From NCBI RefSeq assembly GCF_014161445.1, contig NZ_JABBXA010000009.1, positions 186,001-250,000 on the forward strand: a stretch of 64,000 nt of DNA. Reading direction: 5' to 3'. A program made the translations under genes and the position numbers. Numbering within the stretch: position 1 is the stretch's first letter; each line of letters starts with the position of its first letter. Under the pieces are notes generated by a model. That model saw only the letters and a list, made by a program, of their open reading frames with translations, was not told the DNA's origin and did no database searches. Below are positions 8,759 to 16,922 of this stretch, one piece after another. The DNA comes from Microbispora sp. H13382 (lineage in GTDB: Bacteria; Actinomycetota; Actinomycetes; Streptosporangiales; Streptosporangiaceae).

Positions 8759-9594
8759 AATCGATGAAGCGGAGGACGAATACGCGGCCGCCGGTCGTCG
8801 CGATCCTGTCCGCCGTCGTGCTCGCGGCCGTAGGAGTCTGCGCGGTGGGCCGGGAACTGGTCGCGCCGCACGCCCTCGACCAGGACGTCTACCTGGGCGT
8901 GGTCGGCGCGGGCATCGAGGGCCACCTGTTCGGCACCGACCAGCTCGGCCGCGACATCCTGCAGCTCTCGCTCGCGGGCGCCCGCTCCGCGCTGGCCGGT
9001 CCGATCGTGGTCGCCCTGGGGTCGATGGTGATCGGGTTCCTGCTCGGGACCTTCGCGGGCTACCGGGGCGGGATCGTGGACATGCTGGTCGGCCGTTACG
9101 CCGACCTGCTGCTGGCGCTGCCGTCCGTACTGCTGGCCATCGTGGTCGCCGGGCTGGTGGGGCGCGGTTACTGGATCACGGTCGCCGTGCTGATCGTGCT
9201 GTTCTCGCCGTCCGACGTGCGGCTCGTGCGGGGGGCGGTGATGGAGCAGACGCCCCGGCCCTACATCGAGTCGGCCCGGCTCCTGGGCATCCGGCCGATG
9301 CGGATCATGTTCCGGCACATCGCCCCCAACATCGTCCCGATCGTGGTCGCCAACCTCCTGCTCAACGTGGCGTTCGCGCTGGTCGCGCTGTCCTCGCTGT
9401 CATACCTCGGGCTCGGTGTGCCGCCCGGGGCGCCGGACTGGGGGCGCCAGCTCGCCGACGGGCGCGCGCTGCTGGGCGACAACCCGCTGGCGGCCGTCGT
9501 GCCCGGCGTGCTGATCATCCTCACGGCCACCGTGGTGAACCTGCTCGGCGACTGGCTGTCGGAGACGCTCGACCGGAAGGTGACAGCCCGATGA
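8755..9594 (+). CDS. Peptide ABC transporter permease (DppC/OppC type)
   Basis: 279 aa permease of the DppC family. It has an N-terminal helix, the characteristic HLFGTDQLGRDILQLSLAGAR segment that precedes the transmembrane core, and an EAA loop (ESARLLGIRPMRIMFRHIAPN). The ATG overlaps the previous stop as ATGA and the stop overlaps the next ATG as ATGA, so the operon is translationally coupled throughout. Partner of the DppB-type permease upstream. Ordinary for its family. Confidence 0.92.
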   Translation: MKSMKRRTNTRPPVVAILSAVVLAAVGVCAVGRELVAPHALDQDVYLGVVGAGIEGHLFGTDQLGRDILQLSLAGARSALAGPIVVALGSMVIGFLLGTFAGYRGGIVDMLVGRYADLLLALPSVLLAIVVAGLVGRGYWITVAVLIVLFSPSDVRLVRGAVMEQTPRPYIESARLLGIRPMRIMFRHIAPNIVPIVVANLLLNVAFALVALSSLSYLGLGVPPGAPDWGRQLADGRALLGDNPLAAVVPGVLIILTATVVNLLGDWLSETLDRKVTAR

Positions 9595-11324
9595 CGCCCT
9601 TGCTCCACGCCCGGGACGTACGGGTGACCTCGGCGGCCGGCGTCCTCGTCTCGGGCGCCGGCCTGACGGTCGCGCCGGGGGAGACCGTGGCCGTCGTCGG
9701 CGAGTCCGGATCGGGCAAGTCGATGACCGCGAGGGCGCTGACCGGCCTGCTGCCCGAGGGCGTGCGCGCCACCGGGCGGCTGGAGCTGTCCGGGCAGGCG
9801 TACGACCTGGCCGCCGCACGCACGCCCTGGCAGCACATCCGCGGTTCGCGGATCGCGCTGCTGCTCCAGGACCCGTTCACCTCGCTGTCGCCGGTGCACC
9901 GCTGCGGCGAGCAGATCGGCTGGGCGCTGCCGCGCGCCGGCCGCGCCGCGGGGATCGCCCGGCTGCTGGACGAGGTGGGGCTGCCCGCCGAGGTCGCGGG
10001 GCGGTATCCCTTCCAGCTCTCCGGCGGCATGCGCCAGCGAGTGGCGATCGCCGCGGCGCTGGCCGCCGGGCCCGATCTGCTGATCGCGGACGAGCCGACC
10101 ACGGCGCTGGACGTGACGACCCAGCACGAGGTCCTCGAACTCGTCGCCGGGCTGCAGCGGGCGCGTCACATGGGCCTGATCCTGATCACACATGACCTGC
10201 GGCTCGCACGGGCCAGGGCCGACCGGATCATGGTGATGTACGCCGGGCGGCTCGTCGAGGAGGGCCCGGCGGCCCAGGTGATGGACCATCCCGCCCACCC
10301 CTACACGGCCCGGCTGGCCGCCTGCGACCCGCCCGTCACCCACCGCCTGCCGGCGCTTCCGACGATCCCCGGTGCGGTGCCCCGGCCCTACGAGGTAGGG
10401 GGCGCCTGTGCCTTCGCGGACCGGTGCGAACTCGCGGTCGAGGCGTGCCGTACGGCCGAGCCCGCCCTCGCCGAGGTCGCGCGCGGACACCGGGCGGCGT
10501 GCGTGCGCCCCTCGGACGTGCGACCGGTAGCCGTTCCCCCTCTCGCTGTCCCCCCTGCCGCGGCCGTCGCCCCGGAGGCGGGCCCGGCGCCCGCCCTGCT
10601 GACCGTACGCGGACTGACCAAGAGGTTCCCCGGGGCGTCCGCGCAGGCGCTCGACGCCGTCGACCTGCGGATCGCGGCGGGGGAGGCGGTCGCGGTGGTC
10701 GGCGAGTCGGGCTCCGGCAAGACCACGCTCGCTCGGTGCGTGGTCGGCCTGGAACGGCCCGACGGCGGGAGCGTCGAGTTCGGCGGCGGGGCCACCGGGC
10801 CGAGGCGGGTGCAGTACGTGTTCCAGGACCCGTACTCCGCGCTGAACCCCGGTCTCACCGTCGGCGCCTCGCTGGCCGAGGCGCTCAAGGCCGCAGGCCG
10901 CCCACGGTCGGAGGCGCGGTCGGACGTGCCCGGCCTGCTCGACCTCGTCGGCCTGCCCGCGGCGTACGCCCGGCGCAGGCCCGCAGCGCTGTCGGGCGGC
11001 GAGCGCCAGCGCGTGGCGATCGCGCGGGCCCTCGCCCCGGGCGCCGAACTGCTGGTCTGCGACGAGCCCGTCTCCGCGCTCGACGTCTCGGTGCAGGCGC
11101 AGGTGCTCAACCTGCTGTCGGACCTGCGCCGCGAGCTGGGGCTGACCCTGCTGTTCATCACCCATGACCTGGCCGTCGCCCGGCAGGTCGCCGACCGCGT
11201 GTACGTGATGCGTCGCGGCCGGGTCGTCGAGACCGGACCGGTCGGCGGCGTGCTGGGCGCCCCGGCGCACGAGTACACCCAACGGCTGCTGGCGTCCGTG
11301 CCGGCGGCGACACGAGCGGAGTGA
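9591..11324 (+). CDS. Fused dipeptide ABC transporter ATP-binding protein (DppD-DppF type)
   Basis: 577 aa with two complete ABC ATPase domains in one chain. Domain 1 has Walker A GESGSGKSM near residue 37, signature LSGGMRQRV and Walker B LLIADEPT, then the oligopeptide-transporter C-terminal region with Cys residues (GACAFADRCELAVEAC). Domain 2 begins after a Pro/Ala/Val-rich linker and has Walker A GESGSGKTT, signature LSGGERQRV and LLVCDEPVSALD. Fused DppDF proteins are common in actinobacteria. The fusion supplies both ATPase sites for the two permeases upstream. Starts in ATGA and ends in a GTGA overlap with the peptidase gene. Confidence 0.92.
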   Translation: MTPLLHARDVRVTSAAGVLVSGAGLTVAPGETVAVVGESGSGKSMTARALTGLLPEGVRATGRLELSGQAYDLAAARTPWQHIRGSRIALLLQDPFTSLSPVHRCGEQIGWALPRAGRAAGIARLLDEVGLPAEVAGRYPFQLSGGMRQRVAIAAALAAGPDLLIADEPTTALDVTTQHEVLELVAGLQRARHMGLILITHDLRLARARADRIMVMYAGRLVEEGPAAQVMDHPAHPYTARLAACDPPVTHRLPALPTIPGAVPRPYEVGGACAFADRCELAVEACRTAEPALAEVARGHRAACVRPSDVRPVAVPPLAVPPAAAVAPEAGPAPALLTVRGLTKRFPGASAQALDAVDLRIAAGEAVAVVGESGSGKTTLARCVVGLERPDGGSVEFGGGATGPRRVQYVFQDPYSALNPGLTVGASLAEALKAAGRPRSEARSDVPGLLDLVGLPAAYARRRPAALSGGERQRVAIARALAPGAELLVCDEPVSALDVSVQAQVLNLLSDLRRELGLTLLFITHDLAVARQVADRVYVMRRGRVVETGPVGGVLGAPAHEYTQRLLASVPAATRAE

Positions 11325-12391
11325 AGATCCTGATGACCGAACTACGCGTCGACGTGCTGCCCGTCACGCAGGACGTGGCCTGCGTCGCCGACGGACTCGA
11401 CGCCGTGCCCGGCGACCTGCTGCGCCGCTGGCGGCTCGCGGGCGGCGTGCAGGTGCGCACGCTTGTCACGGCCCGTACGGAGGGGAGGCTGGCCGGGGCC
11501 GCCTTCGAGGTGCACAGGCCACTCACCGCGTACCGGAAGATCGTGGACGTGTGGGCGCCCGACGACGCGGTCGCCGACGTGCTCGTGCGCACCATCGAGG
11601 AGCGCGCCTGGCGGGAGGGCGCGGTGGCGGTCAAGCGGTGGTTCGCGGCGCGCGACGCGGCGTGGGAGCGCTCTCTCGGCCGCGGCTACCGGGAGGTGCC
11701 GGTGCCCACCTGGGCGGGCCCGGTCGTGGGCGGCCCGGAGATCGGCCACGGGCAGGTGCGCTGGCGCGGGCGGCCGCCCGCGCGGGCGCTGCCGTACATG
11801 CGCCAGACGACCGACTTCACCTGCGGGCCCGTGGCGCTGCAGATGGCCCTGGCCGGGCTGGGGCTGGGGGGCGAGCCCTCCCGTGAGGAGGAACTTCGGC
11901 TGTGGCGCGAGGCGACCACCGTGGCCGGCTGCGACCCGCTGGGCCTTGCGCTCGCCGCCGCGGGCCGGGGCGCCAGTCCCGAGGTGCTGCTGTCCACCGA
12001 GGCGCCGACCCTGCTGGAGCTGTGCCGTACGGACGAGGAGCGCGAGCTGCGGCGCTTCATCCAGACGGGCTTCCGGGCCGAGCTGTCCCGCAGGGGCGTC
12101 GGCGTGGAGACCGTCGCCTTCGACCTCGACCGGCTCCGCGCGGTCGTCGAGGGCGGCGGGGTGGCGCTCGTGCTGATCGAGCAGTTCGGCATGCACGACG
12201 AGAGCTGCCCGCACTGGATCGCCGTCCACGGGGTGGACGGGGACGTCTTCCACGTCAACGACCCGTGGACGGACACCCACCTGGGGGAGACCTATCTTGA
12301 CGCGCTCGACCTGCCGCTGCCCGCCGCGACGCTCGACCGGCTCGCGTGGTACGGCCGACCGAGTTACCGGAGCATGATCGCGCTCAACTGA
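11321..12391 (+). CDS. GNAT-like / C39-like papain-fold peptidase (DUF3335 type)
   Basis: 356 aa. The first 130 residues look like a degenerate GNAT acetyltransferase fold (AFEVHRPLTAYRKIVDVW...LVRTIEERAWREGA). The rest is a C39-like papain-fold domain. The nucleophile is in TTDFTCGPVALQMAL (Cys168), His298 is in CPHWIAVHG, and Asp314 is in HVNDPW, giving a complete triad. No signal peptide, so it should act in the cytosol. GTG at 11321 overlaps the ATPase stop (GTGA); an ATG at 11333 is an alternative. Its place as last gene of a peptide importer suggests it cuts or transfers imported peptides. That role is inference, since members of this family are poorly characterised. Confidence 0.75.
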   Translation: MKILMTELRVDVLPVTQDVACVADGLDAVPGDLLRRWRLAGGVQVRTLVTARTEGRLAGAAFEVHRPLTAYRKIVDVWAPDDAVADVLVRTIEERAWREGAVAVKRWFAARDAAWERSLGRGYREVPVPTWAGPVVGGPEIGHGQVRWRGRPPARALPYMRQTTDFTCGPVALQMALAGLGLGGEPSREEELRLWREATTVAGCDPLGLALAAAGRGASPEVLLSTEAPTLLELCRTDEERELRRFIQTGFRAELSRRGVGVETVAFDLDRLRAVVEGGGVALVLIEQFGMHDESCPHWIAVHGVDGDVFHVNDPWTDTHLGETYLDALDLPLPAATLDRLAWYGRPSYRSMIALN

Positions 12392-12395
12392 CCGT

Positions 12396-12965
12396 TCAGT
12401 CGGAGGGCATCGAGACGAGTGTCAGCAGCCGGGCCGGCTCCGCGCCGGTCCGGTAGCCGTGCTCGGTCTCGGCGGAGAACCGCACGACGTCCCCCGCCCC
12501 GAGACGCACCTCGTACGTCGCGACCTCCAGGGTCACCGCGCCGGACAGCACGTAGGCGAACTCCTCCGACCCCCGCCCGTGGGGGGCGCTCTCGTGGGCG
12601 TGCTCCGGCGGCAGCGGCGTCTCGTACAGCTCGAAGCGGCGCCGGTCCAGGGAGCTCAGCAGGGTGCGCGCCGCGCCGTCGCCGGCGCGGCGCATCACCT
12701 GCGGCTCGTACAGCGGCGTCCGGGTGAGGTCGGCGAAGGACAGGTCGAGCGCCTCGGCCAGCCCCGCCAGCACCTCGACCGTGGGGTTGGCCAGGCCGCG
12801 CTCGATCTGCGACAGCAGCGCCTTGCTGAAGCCGGAGCGGTCCGCCAGATCGCGGATGCTGAGACCCCGCGTGTGCCGCGCGTGCCGCACGTTGCTCGCG
12901 ATCGCCGCCCGCACCTGCTCCGAGAGCGCGCCCACCCGCCCATCACCCCCCTCGAAGTACGCCAT
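12396..12965 (-). CDS. XRE-family regulator with C-terminal cupin domain
   Basis: 189 aa. A helix-turn-helix of the HTH_3/XRE type lies at about residues 20-75 (RGLSIRDLADRSGFSKALLSQIERGLANPTVEVL). It is followed by a short linker and a cupin_2 barrel at 115-185 (EEFAYVLSGAVTLEV...LGAGDVVRFSAETEHGY). Such proteins usually regulate amino-acid or polyamine metabolism and bind a small ligand in the cupin. It follows the amino-acid ABC ATPase gene by 27 bases on the same strand, so it is probably co-transcribed with that transporter and may control it. The upstream peptide operon ends four bases away on the opposite strand. Confidence 0.88.
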   Translation of the reverse strand: MAYFEGGDGRVGALSEQVRAAIASNVRHARHTRGLSIRDLADRSGFSKALLSQIERGLANPTVEVLAGLAEALDLSFADLTRTPLYEPQVMRRAGDGAARTLLSSLDRRRFELYETPLPPEHAHESAPHGRGSEEFAYVLSGAVTLEVATYEVRLGAGDVVRFSAETEHGYRTGAEPARLLTLVSMPSD

Positions 12966-12992
12966 TGTTCCACGAAGGGGGCACGTTGGGCA

Positions 12993-13733
12993 TCAGACGC
13001 CGGGGTGCAGCACGCGGCTCAGGAACCCGCGGGTCCGCTCGTGCCTGGGGTCGGCGATGACCTGCTCGGGCGGCCCGTCTTCGACGATGACGCCGCCGTC
13101 CATGAACACCACGCGGTCGGCGACCTCGCGGGCGAATCCCATCTCGTGGGTGACGACCAGCATCGTCATGCCGTCCTCCGCGAGCTGCCGCATGACCGAC
13201 AGCACGTCACCGACCAGCTCGGGGTCGAGCGCCGAGGTCGGCTCGTCGAACAGCATCAGCGAGGGGTTCATGGCGAGCGCGCGGGCGATCGCCACCCGCT
13301 GCTGCTGGCCGCCGGACAGCTGGGGCGGGTAGGCGTCGATCTTCTCGATGAGGCCGACCTTCTCCAGGTTCTCCCGGGCGACGCGATCGCACTCGTCCTT
13401 GCGCCGCTTGAGCACCCGCTCCTGGGCGATCGTGACGTTGCGCCGCACGGTCAGGTGGGGGAACAGGTTGAACTGCTGGAACACCATGCCGATGCGCCGC
13501 CGCGCGGCGTCGATGTCCACGTCGGGGTCGGTCAGGTCGACGCCGCCGACGACCACCGTGCCGGAGGTCGGCTGCTCCAGCAGGTTCACGCACCGCAGCA
13601 GGGTGGACTTGCCCGAGCCGGACGGCCCGATGACGCAGACGACCTGGCCGCTCTCGACCGTGAAGTCGATGCCCTTGAGGACTTCGAGCCTGCCGAACGA
13701 CTTGTGCAGGTTCCTGATCTCGACAGTGCTCAT
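12993..13733 (-). CDS. Polar amino-acid ABC transporter ATP-binding protein
   Basis: 246 aa ATPase of the GlnQ/PAAT family. Walker A is GPSGSGKST (about 33-41), the Q-loop is [11 protein letters not shown], the signature is LSGGQQQRV, and Walker B is [14 protein letters not shown], followed by the H-switch VVTHEMGFA. The ATG overlaps the permease stop as ATGA; the frame stays open far upstream, but conserved sequence begins at this ATG. Energises uptake by the adjacent permease and binding lipoprotein. The substrate is a polar amino acid, probably glutamine or glutamate by family, not fixed by sequence. Confidence 0.93.
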   Translation of the reverse strand: MSTVEIRNLHKSFGRLEVLKGIDFTVESGQVVCVIGPSGSGKSTLLRCVNLLEQPTSGTVVVGGVDLTDPDVDIDAARRRIGMVFQQFNLFPHLTVRRNVTIAQERVLKRRKDECDRVARENLEKVGLIEKIDAYPPQLSGGQQQRVAIARALAMNPSLMLFDEPTSALDPELVGDVLSVMRQLAEDGMTMLVVTHEMGFAREVADRVVFMDGGVIVEDGPPEQVIADPRHERTRGFLSRVLHPGV

Positions 13734-14569
13734 CGGCCCGCTCCCTGACGCGCTTCGAGCCGCCTCGCGACGTACCCGAGGGGGATCGTGATCAGCAGAT
13801 AGGTCAAGCCGCAGACGAGGATCGGCGTGGGGTTGGCGAACGTGGAGGACTGGTCGTTGCCGAACTTGGCCAGCTCGACCTGGGCGGCGGTGACGCCGAG
13901 GATCAGCACCAGCGACGAGTCCTTCAGCAGTGAGACGAGCTGGTTGGTGAGCGGCGGCAGCACGATCCTGATCGCCTGCGGGATGATGATCGACACCATC
14001 GCCCGCATGTGCGGCATGCCGAGCGAACGCGCCGCCTCCATCTGCCCCTTCGGCACCGCCTGGATGCCCGCCCGGAAGTTCTCGGCCATGTACGCCGCCG
14101 AGACGACGCCGAGCCCCAGCGCGGCGCTGCCGTACACTCCGCCGGGCAGTTCGAAGCCGGGGAACGCCAGCGGCAGGCTGCCGATCAGCAGGAAGATGAG
14201 CAGCATCGGCAGGCCGCGGAAGATCTCGATGTAGATCGCCGACACCCACCGGTACGGCGCGACCGAGGACAGCCGCATCAGGGCCAGCACCAGACCCAGG
14301 ACGAAGCCGAGGACGAAGCCCGACACCGTGTAGATGACGGTGTTGCGAAGCGCCACCGTGAACAGGTCGGGCAGGCCCTGGCGTGCGACGTCCAGGTTGA
14401 AGAACGACTGGCGGATCGCCGCCCAGTCGGCCAGGGCGGCCAGGACGACGAGGACCACCACCAGCACGGCGTACTGGACGCCCCGGCTGATGCGCTGCTT
14501 CTTCCGCGGGCTGAGCCCCTTGCGGGGCTCAGCGGGGGAGGTGTCCTGCTGTTCGCTCACAGCACTCAT
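13730..14569 (-). CDS. Polar amino-acid ABC transporter permease
   Basis: 279 aa HisM/GlnP-type permease. An N-terminal cytoplasmic tail (about 30 residues rich in Lys/Arg) precedes one helix and then the five-helix core with the EAA loop ([29 protein letters not shown]). Motif [10 protein letters not shown] is typical of the PAAT family. Only one permease gene is present, so the channel is expected to be a homodimer. Overlaps its neighbours by ATGA on both sides in the order binding protein, permease, ATPase. Confidence 0.92.
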   Translation of the reverse strand: MSAVSEQQDTSPAEPRKGLSPRKKQRISRGVQYAVLVVVLVVLAALADWAAIRQSFFNLDVARQGLPDLFTVALRNTVIYTVSGFVLGFVLGLVLALMRLSSVAPYRWVSAIYIEIFRGLPMLLIFLLIGSLPLAFPGFELPGGVYGSAALGLGVVSAAYMAENFRAGIQAVPKGQMEAARSLGMPHMRAMVSIIIPQAIRIVLPPLTNQLVSLLKDSSLVLILGVTAAQVELAKFGNDQSSTFANPTPILVCGLTYLLITIPLGYVARRLEARQGAGR

Positions 14570-15471
14570 GATCCGGCGGCGGGCGACTCGGTTTCGGTCT
14601 CGGCCGGGCTCTCGGCGCCCGAACCGTCACCGGACGTGGCGCCGGGCTCGGTGCCGAACCACTTCTTGTAGATCTCGTTGTAGGTGCCGTCGGACTTCGC
14701 GGCGGCGAGGACCTCGTCGACGACCTTCTTGAGCGCCTCGTTGTCCTTCTTCATGCCGATGCCGTACTGCTCACCGGTGTCGAGGCTCGCGACGTGCTCG
14801 AACTTGTCGCCGACGTCGCCCTTCTTCAGCCAGGTCAGCACGACCGGGAGGTCCTGCACGATCACGTCCGCCTGGCCGGTCTGCAGGCCGAGCAGCTCCT
14901 TGGGCGAGTCGGCGAACTCGATCGGCTCGAAGCCCTGCTTCTTGACGTAGTCGAGGCCGGTCGTGGACGCCTGCGCGCCGAGCTTGAGATTCTTGGCCTT
15001 GACGTCGTCCAGCGAGGTGATCCCGCTGCCCTTCTTGGCCATCAGCGCCTGGGTGGCGTCGAAGTACGGCTCGGAGAAGAGCAGGTTCTGCTGCCGCTCC
15101 GGCGTGATCGTCATACCGGCGGCGGCCACGTCGCACTTGCGGGCGTTCAGGGCGGCGCCGCTCTTGATCGCCGCGAAGTCGATGTCCACGATGTCCTGGG
15201 TCACGCCCAGCTTCTTCGCGACCAGGTCGACGATGTCCACGTCGAACCCGACGACCTTGTCGCCCTGGTTGAACTGGAACGGCTCGTACGGGATGTTCGT
15301 ACAGGTCGTGATCTTTCCGGCGTTCACGAGGGCGACGCCGCCCGGGGCGGCCGAGGCCGTCGCCGTGCCCGAATCGGCGGAGTCGCTCCCGCAGGCGGAC
15401 ACGGCGAGCGCCGTCGCCAGCACCGCCGCGCCGATGCTCGCCGCTTTCCGATAGGTGGACCAGGGAGCCAC
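14566..15471 (-). CDS. Polar amino-acid ABC transporter substrate-binding lipoprotein
   Basis: 301 aa family-3 solute-binding protein. Signal peptide with lipobox (AVSAC) and then a typical bilobal fold: CTNIPYEPFQF, VGFDVDIVDLVAKKLG, and CDVAAAGMTITPERQQNLLFSEPYF, in which the Arg binds the amino-acid carboxylate. The C terminus ends in an Asp/Glu/Ser-rich tail. GTG start at 15471. First gene of the operon, read leftward into the permease, ATPase and probably the XRE-cupin regulator. Confidence 0.92.
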   Translation of the reverse strand: MAPWSTYRKAASIGAAVLATALAVSACGSDSADSGTATASAAPGGVALVNAGKITTCTNIPYEPFQFNQGDKVVGFDVDIVDLVAKKLGVTQDIVDIDFAAIKSGAALNARKCDVAAAGMTITPERQQNLLFSEPYFDATQALMAKKGSGITSLDDVKAKNLKLGAQASTTGLDYVKKQGFEPIEFADSPKELLGLQTGQADVIVQDLPVVLTWLKKGDVGDKFEHVASLDTGEQYGIGMKKDNEALKKVVDEVLAAAKSDGTYNEIYKKWFGTEPGATSGDGSGAESPAETETESPAAGS

Positions 15472-15582
15472 ACCGGCCTCCTTGTTGTGGTGCGAAAACA
15501 GTCTGAGGCGCAGTTTAAGCGTCCCTTATGACGGATTGGCCACTGCATGGGCCGGAGCCAGTAACGTCTGTGAAACCTGGTG

Positions 15583-16065
15583 TCAGGGGTTCAGGCCTTC
15601 CGTGAGCATGTTGAACCGTTCGAGCATCCGCGCGAGCAGCCGGACGTCCTCCTCCGGCCAGGCGGCCAGCAGTGTGCGCAGCTGGCCCTCGCGGGCGGCC
15701 CGCGCGTCGTCGAGCCGTCTGCGGCCCTCGGGGGTGAGAGCCAGCAGATGGGCCCGGCCGTCCTCCGGGTCGGGGCTCCGGCTGATCAGCCCCAGTTCCT
15801 CCAGCACCTTGAGCTGGCGGCTGATCGTCGCCCGGCCGACCCGAAGGTAGGCGGCCAGGTCGCTGGACCGCATCGGCGAGCTCTGGTCGATGCGGACCAG
15901 CAGGCCGTACGCGCCGGGGTCGAGCTCGGGATGCACCTTGCGTCCCATGCCGGCGGAGAACGCCTTGGCGCGCCGGAGCAGGATGGCGAGCTGCCGCTCG
16001 ACCGCGCAGTACGCCTCGCGCTCGCCGGCCGTCGGCGGTCGGTGAGCGATCTCCGCCTGCGTCAT
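15583..16065 (-). CDS. MarR-family transcriptional regulator
   Basis: 160 aa winged-helix regulator. The DNA-binding segment is SSDLAAYLRVGRATISRQLKVLEELGLI (about 70-100), followed by the wing SRSPDPEDGRAHLLALTPEG. ATG at 16065 has AGGAGG eight bases upstream; the frame is open to 16338 but that region is inside the YceI gene. It is the third gene of the MFS-YceI-MarR operon, 35 bases after YceI. A CTTAG/CTAAG palindrome overlaps the predicted start of transcription of this operon, so autorepression lifted by an efflux substrate is likely (inference from position). Confidence 0.9.
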   Translation of the reverse strand: MTQAEIAHRPPTAGEREAYCAVERQLAILLRRAKAFSAGMGRKVHPELDPGAYGLLVRIDQSSPMRSSDLAAYLRVGRATISRQLKVLEELGLISRSPDPEDGRAHLLALTPEGRRRLDDARAAREGQLRTLLAAWPEEDVRLLARMLERFNMLTEGLNP

Positions 16066-16100
16066 GGCCTGCCTCCTTCTGCCTGCGGTGGGCAGGGCGT

Positions 16101-16922
16101 TCAGCCGCGCACCGCCTGGATGTCCAGCTCTACTTTCAGTGTCGCGCCGATGAGCGAGATCCCGGCCTGGACGACCTGGTTGTAGGTCATCGCGAAGTCC
16201 TCGCGGCGCAACTCGGTGACCGCGTGGAAGGCCGCCGGCAGCCCGCCCCACAGGTCCGGGCCGGCGCCCAGGTACGTCATGTCGAGATCGACCGGGCGGC
16301 TGACGCCGCTCAGCGTCAGCACGCCGTGTACCGTCCACCGGTCCGGGCCCGCCGGCGACAGCCCGGTGCTCCGGTAGGTGATCACCGGGTGCACCGGGAC
16401 ATCGAGGAAGTCCGCGGACCGCAGGTGATCATCGCGCATCCGGCTGCCGGTGTCGATGGACGCCGCGACGATCTCGGCGACCACCGACGACTCCTCCGGG
16501 GTGGCGCCCATGTCGATCCGGCCGGAGAACTCGGTGAACCGCCCCTGCACGCTGCTGAGACCGAGATGCCGGGCCGTGGCCGAGATCTTCGAGTGTTCCA
16601 CGTCGATCGTCCACACGCCGGGCGGCGGGAGCTCGGTGCCGCCCTGCCGGGCCAGCACCAGCGTGCCGGCCTCGGCGGCGCCCGAGGCGGTCGCGATCGC
16701 GGTGGACGCGGCCGGCGCGTACCCGATCGCGGTCGCGACCACCGTGTACACGCCCGGCCGCAGCGGGGCGGTGGCGACCTGCCCGTCGGCGTCCGCCTCC
16801 GCCCGCGCCACCTGGCGGCCGGTCGTGTCCGTCACCGTGACGACCGCGTGCTGGACGGCCCAGCCGTCCTTGCTGCGGACCATGGCGTGCAGCCCCCCGG
16901 GGACCGTCTCCGGGACGCTCAT
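16101..16922 (-). CDS. YceI-family protein with an N-terminal carboxypeptidase-regulatory-like module
   Basis: 273 aa. Residues 10-80 form a beta-sandwich of the carboxypeptidase regulatory-like type (HAMVRSKDGWAVQHAVVTV...GVYTVVATAIGY). From about residue 100 a YceI lipocalin-like domain follows (GVWTIDVEHSKISATARHLGLSSVQGRFTEF...LTLSGVSRPVDL), expected to bind isoprenoid-like or other amphiphilic molecules. No signal peptide is visible, although many YceI proteins are periplasmic. The ATG overlaps the MFS stop (ATGA). The N-terminal module resembles the three modules at the end of the MFS protein next door, so the two genes seem to share a domain family. Confidence 0.85.
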   Translation of the reverse strand: MSVPETVPGGLHAMVRSKDGWAVQHAVVTVTDTTGRQVARAEADADGQVATAPLRPGVYTVVATAIGYAPAASTAIATASGAAEAGTLVLARQGGTELPPPGVWTIDVEHSKISATARHLGLSSVQGRFTEFSGRIDMGATPEESSVVAEIVAASIDTGSRMRDDHLRSADFLDVPVHPVITYRSTGLSPAGPDRWTVHGVLTLSGVSRPVDLDMTYLGAGPDLWGGLPAAFHAVTELRREDFAMTYNQVVQAGISLIGATLKVELDIQAVRG

